NCBI RefSeq assembly: GCF_001021065.1
Contig: NZ_CP011546.1
Location: 2,355,438-2,419,437, forward strand
DNA: 64,000 nt
Reading direction: 5' to 3'
Origin: Corynebacterium uterequi
Lineage (GTDB): Bacteria > Actinomycetota > Actinomycetes > Mycobacteriales > Mycobacteriaceae
Both the position numbers and the translations under genes were made by a program. This document shows positions 55,808 to 64,000 of the stretch, piece by piece. Numbering within the stretch: the stretch's first letter is position 1; every line of letters begins with the position of its first letter. Under the pieces are notes generated by a model, which worked only from the letters and a program-made list of their open reading frames with translations, was not told the DNA's origin and did no database searches.

Positions 55808-57544
55808 CTAAGACTCCGTGGCCAGCCGGTACGTCGTGGCCCGTGCCCCCTGACCACCGATCATCTCCACCAGCCCCTTGTGCACCAGCGGCTTCAGACT
55901 GTACCGAACCTGACCAGTGGTCAACCCCGTCCGCTGTTGCACATCGCGCACCGACAGTTCCCCGTCGGCCAGCGCGCGGTAGACAGCAGGAACATTCCTG
56001 CCCAGGTTTCTCAAGCCCTCCGTGCCTCCCACTGCGTCCAGGGCGTCAGCACCCGCCGACGTCGCATTGTCGGTGACACTGGGGCCGGTGAGCACGATCC
56101 GGTCGCCGTCAACTCGGATAAGTCCCCATGCGACCAACGTGTCCACCTCGCCGACACCCATCGCGGACGGAACAGACGCCCGATGGCGGATCCACTCGGT
56201 CTTCGTCCAGGAATGGCCGCGTCTAAGCGACACGTAGAGTTCCTTTTGCCCGGTCGAAGCGAAACCGGGAAGATCCTCCACCCACACCAACTCCTGGCCG
56301 TCTATGCGCGGACTGCGTAGGAGAAGAGCACGAAACATCACGCCGGTGTCCTCCATTCGCGGCGGGCACAGATTAATGTCGCGCGTAGCTTCAAAGATGG
56401 AGTGAATCCCGGCCCCTTCGCTCTCGATTACTGGTCGGCCGTCGTCGGTGTGAAGCCGCCGGACGATCTCGTAAAGGCGCGGATTCGCCGCCGCTTGGAA
56501 CCGCTCGTGGCCCGATAGCTGATCGATGGACACTCCGTGGAGGCCGCCGGGGTTCTCGATGACGAGCGCCTGGCTGGTGACCTTCACCGTGACCTCCTTT
56601 CCGGACGCCTCACTCAGCGGGCTGATGTCTCGGTGAAGAAGGGCGTTGGCAACGAGCTCACGAATCGCCGACGCCGGGATGTCGGTGGTGTCCGACGACT
56701 TCCCGTCGGCGGGCGTTCGAGTAGCCTGCAAACTGTCCTCAATCCACTGGCACATGTCGTGCAGCAGCACGGGCAGTGGGCCCTCGAAGCGCTGCACTCT
56801 CTGCGTGCTCGCCTCGGTGGCGTCGTGAGGCAGTTCGACGACGCCTGTGGCGCCGAGTCCGCGGATGCGCCCTTGAGGGTAGAAACCCAGAGCATAAAGC
56901 CCGGCGACGGTGATGTTCCCGGCGACGTCTGTGATGCCGGTGGCGGCCAGCACCTGGGCGTCGTCGACGGTCGCCATCCTGGGGCTGTCTCGCCGGACGG
57001 CCGCAAGATAGGCCGCCACCAGCGAGGAGTCGAGTAACGCTGTGCTGGTGCCGGTCACCGGACGGCTGCCGTGGTCGACGCGCTCGTCGCTGGGCAGCGC
57101 CGCTATCTCGAGCATGCGAACGTCGCTGGGGCCGAGGAGAAAGTTGCCGTCGGGCCGGCGAAGGTAGGACCTGCCCTCAATGGTGGCGGGTTTGCTTTCC
57201 GGGTCCAAGGGATGGACTTCGACGACGAGAACGTCGAACCCTCCACTGCTGAGATAGGACTCCCGCAGTTCCGGCGCCGGTTCGATGAACTGCTGAGTGT
57301 AGTCGGCTACCTGGGCAAATAACTGGCGAGGGTTGGCCGCTCCCGTGATGGTGTAGCCTTCCGCCTCGCTGACTCCGAACAGGATGACCCCTCCGGCGGG
57401 CATGTTGGCGAAGGCACACAGGGTTGGCCCGAGGTCGAGCGGCATTTCTGAGCGCGCTCGTCTGCATTCCACGGCCATGGTGGCGTCCTTGGAGCGTTTG
57501 AGTTCCTCGAGAGTCTCCAGCACCTGCCGCATCGTCCACGTCAT
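55808..57544 (-). CDS. AlbA_2/Schlafen-domain ATP-binding HTH protein
   Basis: 578-aa protein. The N-terminal third (AVECRRARSEMPLDLGPTLCAFANMPAGGVILFGVSE, then LLGPSDVRMLEI) is the AlbA_2 (Schlafen-type, putative nucleic-acid binding) domain. The centre (ASAIRELVANALLHRDISPLSEA, LVIENPGGL) is a HATPase_c_4-like ATP-binding domain as in RecG-like regulators. The end (LRNLGRNVPAVYRALADGELSVRDVQQRTGLTTGQVRYSLKPLV) is a winged helix. The ATG at 57544 follows AGGAT; the open frame to 57616 is less likely. It is flanked by AT-rich motif copies and interrupts the conserved cwlM-GNAT-parB order, suggesting insertion. Function unknown. Confidence 0.82.
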   Translation of the reverse strand: MTWTMRQVLETLEELKRSKDATMAVECRRARSEMPLDLGPTLCAFANMPAGGVILFGVSEAEGYTITGAANPRQLFAQVADYTQQFIEPAPELRESYLSSGGFDVLVVEVHPLDPESKPATIEGRSYLRRPDGNFLLGPSDVRMLEIAALPSDERVDHGSRPVTGTSTALLDSSLVAAYLAAVRRDSPRMATVDDAQVLAATGITDVAGNITVAGLYALGFYPQGRIRGLGATGVVELPHDATEASTQRVQRFEGPLPVLLHDMCQWIEDSLQATRTPADGKSSDTTDIPASAIRELVANALLHRDISPLSEASGKEVTVKVTSQALVIENPGGLHGVSIDQLSGHERFQAAANPRLYEIVRRLHTDDGRPVIESEGAGIHSIFEATRDINLCPPRMEDTGVMFRALLLRSPRIDGQELVWVEDLPGFASTGQKELYVSLRRGHSWTKTEWIRHRASVPSAMGVGEVDTLVAWGLIRVDGDRIVLTGPSVTDNATSAGADALDAVGGTEGLRNLGRNVPAVYRALADGELSVRDVQQRTGLTTGQVRYSLKPLVHKGLVEMIGGQGARATTYRLATES

Positions 57545-57620
57545 GGCGTTGATCCTAGCCGGGCTTGCACTTTCGTGAGCGGGGGTTTTCCCAGTGATGT
57601 TCACTATGATGCGCAAAAAT

Positions 57621-57646
57621 CGGCCAAACTTTAAACATGATGAAAC
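57621..57646 (+). repeat. AT-rich dispersed motif, copy 3 (upstream of the AlbA_2 gene)
   Basis: Reads TCGGCCAAACTTTAAACATG and continues ATGAAA; 24 of 26 positions equal the copy at 24642-24667 (opposite orientation). It lies 77 bp upstream of the start at 57544, a suitable place for an operator or promoter element. Confidence 0.65.
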
Positions 57647-57691
57647 GAGAGGGTACCCGCCCCAGATTCCAGCGCGGCAGAAAAGAACCGG

Positions 57692-58336
57692 CTAGCACCC
57701 CGCAGCAATCAAGCGCCGCGCCCAGCGGTGCGTCAGCGCTCGCGACGGCGGCAGCTCCAACCGCAACCTAGGAAACACTGGATGCTCGGCGACGATCTCG
57801 AAACCGACCGCCTCCAGATCGTCCACCCCGATCAGGCCTATATCCTCCCGGTGCACCAGCGCCGCCACCACTTCCGCCGACGTCGAGACGCGGTCGATGT
57901 CCCGGTGCAGGCCGAAGGCCTCAATCGCCGCGAACCCTCGACGCGTGAGATCGATGACGCTGGCCTCCAGGAGCAGCTGTTCCACGCCGACGCCCGAGAG
58001 AATCGGGTGGATGAATAGGGAGCTAATGAGCTGGGCGTCCTCGGACACCGGGGCGGTCGGCATCCGTTCGGTGCCGCGCGCGTGCTCCGGGTCGCAGAAC
58101 AGCACGGTTGCCCGGGTGGCAGCGTGGGCGTCGTCGCCGAAGGTGATGAGGTACCCGCTCGTGCCGTAATCGGCGAAGCGAGCCTCCAGCCAGGCCCGCT
58201 TTTCCGCCGCCGCCTCCCCGGAGGCCTCTACGGCGGCGGCGAGCTCTGGTTCCATCTCCCAGAAGACGCTGCGCAGCGCCCGCGGGTGGGCCTTAGAGAC
58301 CGTCTCCGGGATCAGGGGCTGCAGGCGGCTCGCCAT
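57692..58336 (-). CDS. GNAT-like acetyltransferase family protein
   Basis: 214-aa protein. The C-terminal half has the GNAT layout (SSLFIHPILSGVGVEQLLLEASVIDLTRRGFAAIEAFG), where the acetyl-CoA loop R/Q-x-x-G-x-G/A is only loosely kept (LSGVGVEQLL). It is encoded between cwlM and parB in corynebacteria and mycobacteria, 4 bp before the parB end, but the target is unknown. The ATG at 58336 is preferred. Confidence 0.75.
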   Translation of the reverse strand: MASRLQPLIPETVSKAHPRALRSVFWEMEPELAAAVEASGEAAAEKRAWLEARFADYGTSGYLITFGDDAHAATRATVLFCDPEHARGTERMPTAPVSEDAQLISSLFIHPILSGVGVEQLLLEASVIDLTRRGFAAIEAFGLHRDIDRVSTSAEVVAALVHREDIGLIGVDDLEAVGFEIVAEHPVFPRLRLELPPSRALTHRWARRLIAAGC

Positions 58337-58340
58337 GAGG

Positions 58341-59396
58341 CTATCCCTGGTTCATGAGCGCGAGCAGGCGCTGTAGGTCCTCCTGGTCGCCGAATTCGAC
58401 GACGATCTTGCCTTTGCGCTTGCCCACGAGGACGGAGACCTTCGTGTCCCAGGAATCGGCCAAGCGTTCCGCGGCCGCCGTGGCGTATTCCGGCTGGGGC
58501 TGGGGTTGCCGTTTCTTCTTTTCGGGGGCGGTGTGGCCGTCGCGGTTGAGGATGGTGACGGCTTCTTCGGTGGCGCGGACGGAGAGTCCTTCCCGGATGA
58601 TGCGGTCGGCGAGGTGTTCTTGGGCGTCGGTTGCGTCGTCGACCTTGACGCCGAGGAGGGCCCGCGCGTGGCCGGCCGAGAGTACGCCGGCGGCCACGCG
58701 GGATTGCACGCCGACGGGCAGTTGCATGAGCCGGATCGTGTTGGTGATGACGGGGCGGGATCGGCCTAGGCGTTCGGCGAGTTCGGCTTGGGTGACTCCG
58801 AATTCCTCCAGGAGCTGCTGGTATGCCGCAGCTTCTTCGAGGGGGTTGAGTTGGACGCGGTGAATGTTTTCCAGCAGCGCGTCGCGCAGCATGGTGTCGT
58901 CGGCTGCTTCGCGGACGATGGCCGGGATGCGCTTGAGTCCGGCTTTGGCGGCCGCGCGCCACCGTCGTTCGCCCATGATGAGTTCGTAGCCGTCGCTGAT
59001 TTTGCGGACGACGACGGGCTGCAGCAGGCCGACTTCCTTGATGGAGTGGACGAGTTCGGCGAGTTCGTCGGCGTCGAACACCCGTCGCGGGTTCCGGGCG
59101 TTGGGGGTGATGGAGCCGATGGGCAGTTCGGCGTAGGAGGCGCCGTAGTCCTCGGCGTCGTCGACGGCGACGGCTTTGTGGATGCTGCGCGAGGCTTTCT
59201 CGGAGTCGCCGGTGAAAATGGGTGCGCCTTTAATCCGGTCTCCGGACTGTGGACGTGTGGTCTCGCCGAAGATGACATCGGCTGCCCCCGCCCCAAGCCG
59301 GGGCCGGGGCGCGTCGCCCGCTCCGGGGCCTGGGCCCGAAGGGATCAGAGCACCGAGCCCGCGACCGAGACCACCTTTGCGGGGCTTGTTAGACAC
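58341..59396 (-). CDS. parB: Chromosome partitioning protein ParB
   Basis: 351-aa CTP-dependent DNA clamp loading at parS. The N-terminus [17 protein letters not shown] is typical; then comes the ParB/Srx CTPase domain ([53 protein letters not shown]) and the HTH ([26 protein letters not shown], about 190-215) that reads parS. A basic linker (EKKKRQPQ) and a C-terminal dimer domain follow. It is 21 bp downstream of parA in the same operon. Five parS sites lie within the window. Confidence 0.97.
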   Translation of the reverse strand: MSNKPRKGGLGRGLGALIPSGPGPGAGDAPRPRLGAGAADVIFGETTRPQSGDRIKGAPIFTGDSEKASRSIHKAVAVDDAEDYGASYAELPIGSITPNARNPRRVFDADELAELVHSIKEVGLLQPVVVRKISDGYELIMGERRWRAAAKAGLKRIPAIVREAADDTMLRDALLENIHRVQLNPLEEAAAYQQLLEEFGVTQAELAERLGRSRPVITNTIRLMQLPVGVQSRVAAGVLSAGHARALLGVKVDDATDAQEHLADRIIREGLSVRATEEAVTILNRDGHTAPEKKKRQPQPQPEYATAAAERLADSWDTKVSVLVGKRKGKIVVEFGDQEDLQRLLALMNQG

Positions 59397-59417
59397 AGGA
59401 AGCTCTCCTTTAGCTCT

Positions 59418-60389
59418 TTAGGATTCGTGCGGGGCCGAGTCGGCGGAGTGTTCAGAGTCCAGCAGCTCCCGCGTCTCGGGGCTGACGCCGATGGGGCCCG
59501 TCGTCGCGTGGGGAACGTAGTCACCGCGGGTGGCGAACTCGCGGGCGGCGTCGAGGTAGGCGAAGGCCCCGCGGGATCCGGGGTCGTAGTCGATGACGGT
59601 CTGGCCGTAGCTGGGGGCCTCCGAGATCTTGATGTTTCGCGGGATCTGGTTTTTGAGCACGACGTCGCCGAATTGGTTGCGGACCTCGCTGGCTACTTCC
59701 TCGGAGAGGCGGGTGCGCCCGTCGTACATGGTCATGAGGATGGCGGAGATGTGCAGCCGGGGGTTGAGGTGCTCCCGGATCATGGTGATGTTGCCCAGCA
59801 GCTGGCCTACGCCTTCGAGGGCGTAGTACTCGCATTGGATGGGGATGAGGATCTCGTCGACGGCCGACATGGCGTTGATCGTCAGCAGGCCCAGCGACGG
59901 CGGGCAGTCGATGAAGATGTAGTCGAAGCCTTCCTCGCGGACGTGGCCCTTGCGTAGCGCGTCGGCTAGCCGGTATTCGCGGCGCACCATGGATACCAGC
60001 TCGATTTCGGCGCCGGCGAGGTCGAGCGTCGCCGGGATGCAGTAGAGATTGTCCACCTCGGTGGGCTGGATGGCGTCCTCTGGCTGGGCTTCGCCGATGA
60101 TGAGCTCGTAGCTCGACGTGGTCCCCGCCCGGTGGTTGACTCCCAGTGCGGTGGCGGCGTTGCCCTGCGGGTCCAGATCCACTACCAGCACCTTCAGGCC
60201 GTGGTGGGCCAAGGAGGCGGCCATATTCACCGACGTCGTGGTCTTACCGACGCCGCCTTTCTGATTCGCCACCGTCACCAGCCGGGGCGCCGGCGGCTTG
60301 GGCAGCGTCAAACGACCAGGCGACAAGACCTCTGCGGCCCGTCGGGCGGCTGCGGCGATCGGGGTATCGTCCCACTGGAGATCATTCAT
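59418..60389 (-). CDS. parA: Chromosome partitioning ATPase ParA
   Basis: 323-aa deviant-Walker ATPase that moves ParB-parS complexes. Walker A' VANQKGGVGKTTTSVNMAASLA (about 41-62), A-loop VDLDPQGNAATALG, Walker B YIFIDCPPSLGLLT. An N-terminal extension of about 38 residues precedes the core, as in actinobacterial ParA, which binds polar scaffolds. First gene of parAB, 61 bp after rsmG. Confidence 0.97.
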   Translation of the reverse strand: MNDLQWDDTPIAAAARRAAEVLSPGRLTLPKPPAPRLVTVANQKGGVGKTTTSVNMAASLAHHGLKVLVVDLDPQGNAATALGVNHRAGTTSSYELIIGEAQPEDAIQPTEVDNLYCIPATLDLAGAEIELVSMVRREYRLADALRKGHVREEGFDYIFIDCPPSLGLLTINAMSAVDEILIPIQCEYYALEGVGQLLGNITMIREHLNPRLHISAILMTMYDGRTRLSEEVASEVRNQFGDVVLKNQIPRNIKISEAPSYGQTVIDYDPGSRGAFAYLDAAREFATRGDYVPHATTGPIGVSPETRELLDSEHSADSAPHES

Positions 60390-60450
60390 CGACTACATGG
60401 CTCCGCTTCTATCGGGTTCTTTAACAATTCCACTGTAGTGGGCTGCCGGC

Positions 60451-61095
60451 TCAGCTCACCCGGGGAATTCGAATAAGGGTGGTGGGTTCTTCAAGCAGGG
60501 TGTCTCCGACGGTGAAGACGGTGGCCTCACCGCCCCCGGCGGCGCGGATGAGCTCGGCGTCGCGCTGAAGTTCCTCGTGCACTGACGAGCCCTTCATCGC
60601 CACCATGGACCCACCTATTTTAGCCAGCGGGAGGGACCACCCGGCGAGCTTACCCAAGGGTGCGACGGCGCGCGACGTCACGAAGTCCGCCGCCAGCCGC
60701 CGGCGAAGTGCGGGCTCCTCCGCCCGGCCACGAATGACCGTCACATTGCTCAACCCCAGGGCCTGGGTGACCTCGCCGAGGAAGGTCGCCCGCTTGAGCA
60801 GCGGTTCGACGAGCGTGATGCGCAGGTCTTCTCGAGCGATCGCGAGCGGGATGCCCGGCAGACCGGCGCCGGATCCGATGTCGACGATTGCCGCCTCCGC
60901 CTCGAACGCCTCCCCGATGACGGCGCAGTTGAGCAGGTGGCGCTGCCACAGCCGGGGTACCTCGCGGGGGCCGATGAAGCCGCGGGTGGAGCCGTCGGTG
61001 GCGAGTAGTTCGTGGTAGGCCACGGCCTTGTCCAACCGGTCGCCGAAGACGGTGCCGGCAACTTCTGGCGGGGAGGACAGCACAGGCTCGCTCAT
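60451..61095 (-). CDS. rsmG: 16S rRNA (guanine(527)-N7)-methyltransferase
   Basis: 214-aa SAM-dependent methyltransferase acting on 16S rRNA G527. IVDIGSGAGLPGIPLAIAREDLRITLVEPLLKRATFL is the SAM-binding region (about 73-109), with DFVTSRAVAPLGKL further on. The ATG at 61095 (MSEPVL) follows GGAAAGG; the frame extends 14 codons upstream. Located between yidC and parA as usual near oriC. Confidence 0.94.
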   Translation of the reverse strand: MSEPVLSSPPEVAGTVFGDRLDKAVAYHELLATDGSTRGFIGPREVPRLWQRHLLNCAVIGEAFEAEAAIVDIGSGAGLPGIPLAIAREDLRITLVEPLLKRATFLGEVTQALGLSNVTVIRGRAEEPALRRRLAADFVTSRAVAPLGKLAGWSLPLAKIGGSMVAMKGSSVHEELQRDAELIRAAGGGEATVFTVGDTLLEEPTTLIRIPRVS

Positions 61096-61156
61096 GTTCA
61101 ACCTTTCCGGGGCAGACTCGAAAACTGTTCTTCTCACTGTAGCCCAGCCTCATGAC

Positions 61157-61189
61157 GGCGACGCCCCCGCCTTAGGCGGGGGCGTCGTC
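61157..61189 (-). terminator. Strong hairpin between yidC and rsmG
   Basis: GACGCCCCCGCC (61160-61171) pairs perfectly with GGCGGGGGCGTC (61175-61186) across a 3-nt loop, extendable by 1-3 bp. There is no U-tract on either strand, so this is a very stable hairpin that may stabilise the yidC mRNA end or act as a weak terminator. Confidence 0.5.
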
Positions 61190-61248
61190 CATGTCACGCT
61201 CACAAAAGCGACCGGAGCACTGTGTTCATTCGGCTGCGCGCGAGGGAG

Positions 61249-62328
61249 TTAGTTCTTCTTTTTCTTCTTGCTTTGCGACCGTGCCCGCTGCGCAGCCTGG
61301 CGCTGCTTCAGAGCGCGTTCCTTGGCTTGCTGCTCGGCGAGCTGCTGCGCTTCCTGTTCGGCCTTGCGTTGTTTCTTCGAGCGCTTATCCACCGTTCGGG
61401 CATTGACAACCGGAGCGAGTTCCGCCTTCACCTTTTCGCGTCGGGCGATCTCCTCTTCTTCTTCCTTGTCCATCTTCTTGTACACGAGGCGGGTTTGGAC
61501 GAAGGTCCACACGGTGTTGGTGAGCATGTACGCCAGCAGGCCGATGGCCCACAGGTAACCGGTCATGATGGTCATGGCGGGGAAGACCCACAGCATCATC
61601 TTGCCCATCATCTGCTGCTGCATCTGCATCATTTCCGCGTTATCGCCCGTCGGCTGCGGGGCCTTGCCGGAGGCCTGGCGGGTGTGCTGGCGATTGAGCG
61701 TGTAGCGGGCGTTGAAGTGCGTGAAGAGCACGATGAGCACGATGAAGGGCACGGCGACGTAGGCGACGTCGAGGCGGGTGAAGTCCGTGCCGTAGGCGGC
61801 GAACTGTTCCGTCGGGGTGCCGATGGCCACCGACAGCGGAACGCCGAAGATTTCCGCGTCGAGGAAGGAACGCACGTCCTCGGCGGAGAAGATGTAGTTA
61901 CCGATTGCGCGGTTTTCCTCAACGGTCAGCCCGAGGCCGCCAGCGGCGGTGCCGGTCCGGTTGAAGGAGCGAAGGACGTGGAAGATACCGATGAACACCG
62001 GGATCTGCACGAACATGGGGATGCAGCTCGACAGCGGATTAAAGCCGGCGTCCTTGTAGACCTTTTGGGTCTCTTCGGCGAGTTTCGTCTTGTCGTTCTT
62101 GTACCGCTCCCGCACCGCCTGAATCTTCGGGGTGAGTTCTTGCATCTTGCGGCTCGATCGCAGCGATTGCACCATCGGGTAGACGAGGAGCGCCTTAATG
62201 GTGGCGGTGAGCAACACGATAGCCAGTAGCCACGTGACGCCCGCGTTGGCGTTCATGCCGAGGAAGGTCAGCGCTTCGCGCCAGAACCACATCACGGCTG
62301 AGATGGGGTAGTAAATGAAATTGAGCAC
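61249..62328 (-). CDS. yidC: Membrane protein insertase YidC
   Basis: 359-aa Oxa1-family insertase with five membrane segments. YPISAVMWFWREALTFLG, IKALLVYPMVQSLRSSRKMQEL, FNPLSSCIPMFVQIPVFIGIFHVLRSF and the C-terminal helices are family-typical. A charged, Gln/Lys/Arg-rich tail of about 60 residues ends in KKKKKN, suited to ribosome contact. GTG start at 62328. It follows yidD by 30 bp. No jag/R3H gene follows it. Confidence 0.96.
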   Translation of the reverse strand: MLNFIYYPISAVMWFWREALTFLGMNANAGVTWLLAIVLLTATIKALLVYPMVQSLRSSRKMQELTPKIQAVRERYKNDKTKLAEETQKVYKDAGFNPLSSCIPMFVQIPVFIGIFHVLRSFNRTGTAAGGLGLTVEENRAIGNYIFSAEDVRSFLDAEIFGVPLSVAIGTPTEQFAAYGTDFTRLDVAYVAVPFIVLIVLFTHFNARYTLNRQHTRQASGKAPQPTGDNAEMMQMQQQMMGKMMLWVFPAMTIMTGYLWAIGLLAYMLTNTVWTFVQTRLVYKKMDKEEEEEIARREKVKAELAPVVNARTVDKRSKKQRKAEQEAQQLAEQQAKERALKQRQAAQRARSQSKKKKKN

Positions 62329-62358
62329 TGGGCGTCAAGTCTCCTAGGTCAACGGTGC

Positions 62359-62643
62359 TTAATCGGTGAGCGAGCGCTCCGGAACAGGATCGTACCCGCC
62401 GGGGTGCCAGGGGCCGCACTGCGCCAACCGGATCATACCCATGAGGCTGCCTCGAAACAGGCCGTATCGGGTGATGGCCTCCAGGGTGTAGGCGCTGCAC
62501 GTGGGCACGAAGCGGCACGTCGCCGCCGGTTTCAGGCCGGACAGGTGGCGCTGGTAGAACCGCACGGCCCGCACTCCGACGCGGGCTGGTAGTCCGCGCG
62601 GTTGCGGGAGCTGTTCGCCGTCGACGTTGCGCATGTCAGCCAC
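62359..62643 (-). CDS. yidD: Membrane protein insertion efficiency factor YidD
   Basis: 94-aa small protein of the haemolytic/UPF0161 family: VRAVRFYQRHLSGLKPAATCRFVPTCSAYTLEAITRYGLFRG and the CGPWHPGGYDPVP end are diagnostic, with the conserved cysteines. GTG at 62643 overlaps the rnpA stop by 8 bp; an ATG at 62634, 1 bp past that stop, would give 91 aa. Helps YidC insertion; membrane-associated through an amphipathic helix. Confidence 0.93.
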   Translation of the reverse strand: MADMRNVDGEQLPQPRGLPARVGVRAVRFYQRHLSGLKPAATCRFVPTCSAYTLEAITRYGLFRGSLMGMIRLAQCGPWHPGGYDPVPERSLTD

Positions 62644-63001
62644 GACGCTCGATCCGCTTCAACGCTTTCGCAATGTCGTAAGCCAGCTGGTGGCTCGTCG
62701 CCGTGGCGGCGGCGGGCAGGGCGCGCAGGACGATCTCGTAGGACGAGGGCAGCTCGTCGGCCATCGCGGCGGCCACGTGACGCAGCCGGCGGGACAGGGC
62801 GTGCCGGGCGACGGCGTTGCCGACCGCCTTAGACACAATAAGGCCGAACCGTGGCCCGCCCACGTTTGCAGGCAGCGGCGACGATTCGGCCGAACGGTCG
62901 TACACGTGCACAACCACGGTGCGGCTTCCGGCCTTGCGTCCCTTCCGCATGACCCGGGAAAACTGGGTGGGGGAGGAGAGCTTGAGGCGCTTCGGAAGCA
63001 C
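62636..63001 (-). CDS. rnpA: Ribonuclease P protein component
   Basis: 121-aa basic protein that supports the RNase P RNA in maturing tRNA 5' ends. GPRFGLIVSKAVGNAVARHALSRRLRHVAA contains the RNR-type helix (family: GLVVSKKVGNAVVRNRVKRRLRE). The GTG at 63001 (VLPKRLKLSS) is chosen since AAGGAG lies 8 bp upstream; the open frame to 63472 covers rpmH and is spurious upstream. Follows rpmH by 10 bp. Confidence 0.95.
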   Translation of the reverse strand: MLPKRLKLSSPTQFSRVMRKGRKAGSRTVVVHVYDRSAESSPLPANVGGPRFGLIVSKAVGNAVARHALSRRLRHVAAAMADELPSSYEIVLRALPAAATATSHQLAYDIAKALKRIERRG

Positions 63002-63011
63002 GGCACACTCC

Positions 63012-63155
63012 TTATGCGGTGAGCTTGGCGCGGCCCTTCTTGCGACGCGCGGCGACGATGGCGCGACCAGCGCGGGTGCGCATACGGATGCGGAAGCCGT
63101 GCTTGCGGGAGCGACGACGGTTGTTGGGCTGGAAGGTACGCTTACCCTTTGCCAC
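63012..63155 (-). CDS. rpmH: 50S ribosomal protein L34
   Basis: 47-aa ribosomal protein, too short for most gene finders: [20 protein letters not shown]... ending [11 protein letters not shown]. It is the standard basic L34 with the TFQPNNRRR motif. GTG start at 63155 with GGAG 7-10 bp upstream. Head of the rpmH-rnpA-yidD-yidC operon, divergent from the expected dnaA. Confidence 0.97.
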   Translation of the reverse strand: MAKGKRTFQPNNRRRSRKHGFRIRMRTRAGRAIVAARRKKGRAKLTA

Positions 63156-63660
63156 GATATTCTCCTTGACGGTGCACGCGGCGAAGTGAGCACACCGGTG
63201 CCGGGCCCGCAGCCTTCGGTGCCATTCGCCACAAAAGTATGGATGACGTTTTTAGGTTCGAGTGCCGCATTGGGGTGCGACTCGCGGGGATTCACAACCA
63301 CTGTCCGCCCACCGGCGGGTGGGAGGTGACCCGGTTGACGGCGCGAATGACCGCTCTCGAGCATGTCCGACGCTCCCGCCGCTGCCAACCTCAGGCAGGC
63401 ATCGATGAGGGCTCGGGCATGAATGACTGGCTTTACGCTACGGGACTTTGACCCATGCGAGCAAATCGACACGCCGAGGATTCACCGCCTCGAAGCAGGT
63501 GCCCCCGTAATTACAAAAATGTGCTTTAGGCATCACTACCCATGCGGGACTCGGAATATCCATCCCTACCTGCCGCCGCGCGACCGACGATCGCCCTGGT
63601 CGCGGACGTGACAACGGATGCCACGGAGCCGGTTGGCTCCCAAGTCGCTTAACACCACCA
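63156..63660. other. Non-coding region upstream of rpmH
   Basis: About 500 bp without a supported gene; the short open frames lack ribosome-binding sites and family similarity. It should hold the rpmH promoter. A perfect 6-bp hairpin GGAGCC-GGTT-GGCTCC lies at 63625-63640. No tRNA or other RNA gene was recognised. Confidence 0.5.
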
Positions 63661-63686
63661 CCGGGGAGAACAATGGAAATGACAAC

Positions 63687-63924
63687 TTATCCACTGAGGT
63701 GCACGAGCCGTACCTGTGGATAACTCGCAACTACAGGTTGAGCTTTCCACCGGGATCTGTGGATACCAGCAGGTCACGACGGCATTTTTGGGGATTAACG
63801 GCTATCCCCAGACCTGTGGAGAGGGTGTGGATAACCACCCTCCGGCGAGTTTTCCACAGGTGTGGACAGTTTTGTGGACTGCGTGGTGATAGCGTACAAA
63901 TGGTCCCCGACAGGGTGTGGATAA
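63687..63924. other. oriC region: DnaA-box cluster
   Basis: Copies of the DnaA box TTATCCACA (either strand): TTATCCACT at 63687-63695; TGTGGATAA at 63715-63723, 63826-63834 and 63916-63924 (all perfect in reverse); TGTGGATAC at 63758-63766; TTTTCCACA at 63850-63858; and weaker TGTGGAGAG (63815) and TGTGGACAG (63861). The spacing and relative AT-richness between them, with the rpmH operon on one side, mark the chromosomal origin. dnaA itself is expected just beyond 64000 on the plus strand. Confidence 0.88.
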
Positions 63925-64000
63925 GAAACGGTTTTCTCCACCGGCCACTCCCCAGCCCATCGGACGGAGTGACCACAAAGACTAGTAAGGACCGCCACCT

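Overview
This window is high-GC actinobacterial chromosome, almost certainly Corynebacterium or a close relative. It runs into the replication origin at its right edge. The order cwlM, GNAT, parB, parA, rsmG, yidC, yidD, rnpA, rpmH, then a DnaA-box region, is the classic left flank of dnaA, which would start just past base 64000. Five 16-bp parS sites (TGTTTCACGTGAAACA and near variants), DtxR-type iron boxes, a trp operon and leuS near the origin, and a SigM-thioredoxin block all fit this assignment. No rRNA, tRNA, insertion sequence, transposase or prophage was recognised.

Layout. 1-5.5 kb: start of a Nei-type DNA glycosylase, a DUF1846 protein, the NAD(P)HX repair enzyme Nnr, an ArdC-like zincin and an OsmC protein. 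5.7-8.5 kb: a NrtA-type ABC importer whose binding protein has a Tat lipoprotein signal. 8.5-17.4 kb: a leftward cluster with an FAD/NAD(P)-binding protein, a TetR regulator, two exporter-fold ABC half-transporters and a complete ECF transporter (S, T and a fused A-A' ATPase). A 19-bp DtxR-like box lies in front of its first gene, so an iron- or metallophore-related role is the best inference. 17.5-24.5 kb: YwaF-like membrane protein, FGGY kinase, YhdH-type oxidoreductase, two DUF202 proteins and leuS. 24.8-25.3 kb: a small CRISPR array with 36-bp repeats and no cas genes in the window. 25.4-31.3 kb: POT peptide transporter, alanine dehydrogenase, DUF454 protein, a lipoprotein, a dicarboxylate/amino-acid symporter and an SdpI-family protein.

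31.3-38.6 kb is the trp operon. A very short leader peptide with three tandem Trp codons is followed by a terminator hairpin (attenuation), a second short ORF coupled to trpE, then trpE, trpG, trpD, a fused trpCF, trpB and trpA, all nearly touching or overlapping. 38.7-44.9 kb holds a Rieske lipoprotein, an Old Yellow Enzyme homologue, a bile-acid:sodium-symporter-like protein, an orphan small protein whose start codon lies in a parS site, AzlD/AzlC, YqgE and the CCA-adding enzyme.

45-55.6 kb is an envelope and redox block: NUDIX, DUF6049 membrane protein, MurJ fused to a pseudokinase, SigM, TrxB, TrxA and CwlM, whose amidase zinc ligands are visibly lost. 55.8-57.5 kb is a Schlafen/AlbA_2-type ATPase-HTH protein. 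It is flanked by copies of an AT-rich motif that also occurs next to the CRISPR array. The rest is the chromosome segregation and translation/insertion block and oriC.

Most attention is due to four things: the iron-box-controlled ECF plus ABC-exporter cluster, the orphan CRISPR array, the AT-rich motif shared by the array flank and the AlbA_2 gene, and the dense parS cluster with sites inside trpCF and murJ and over a start codon.
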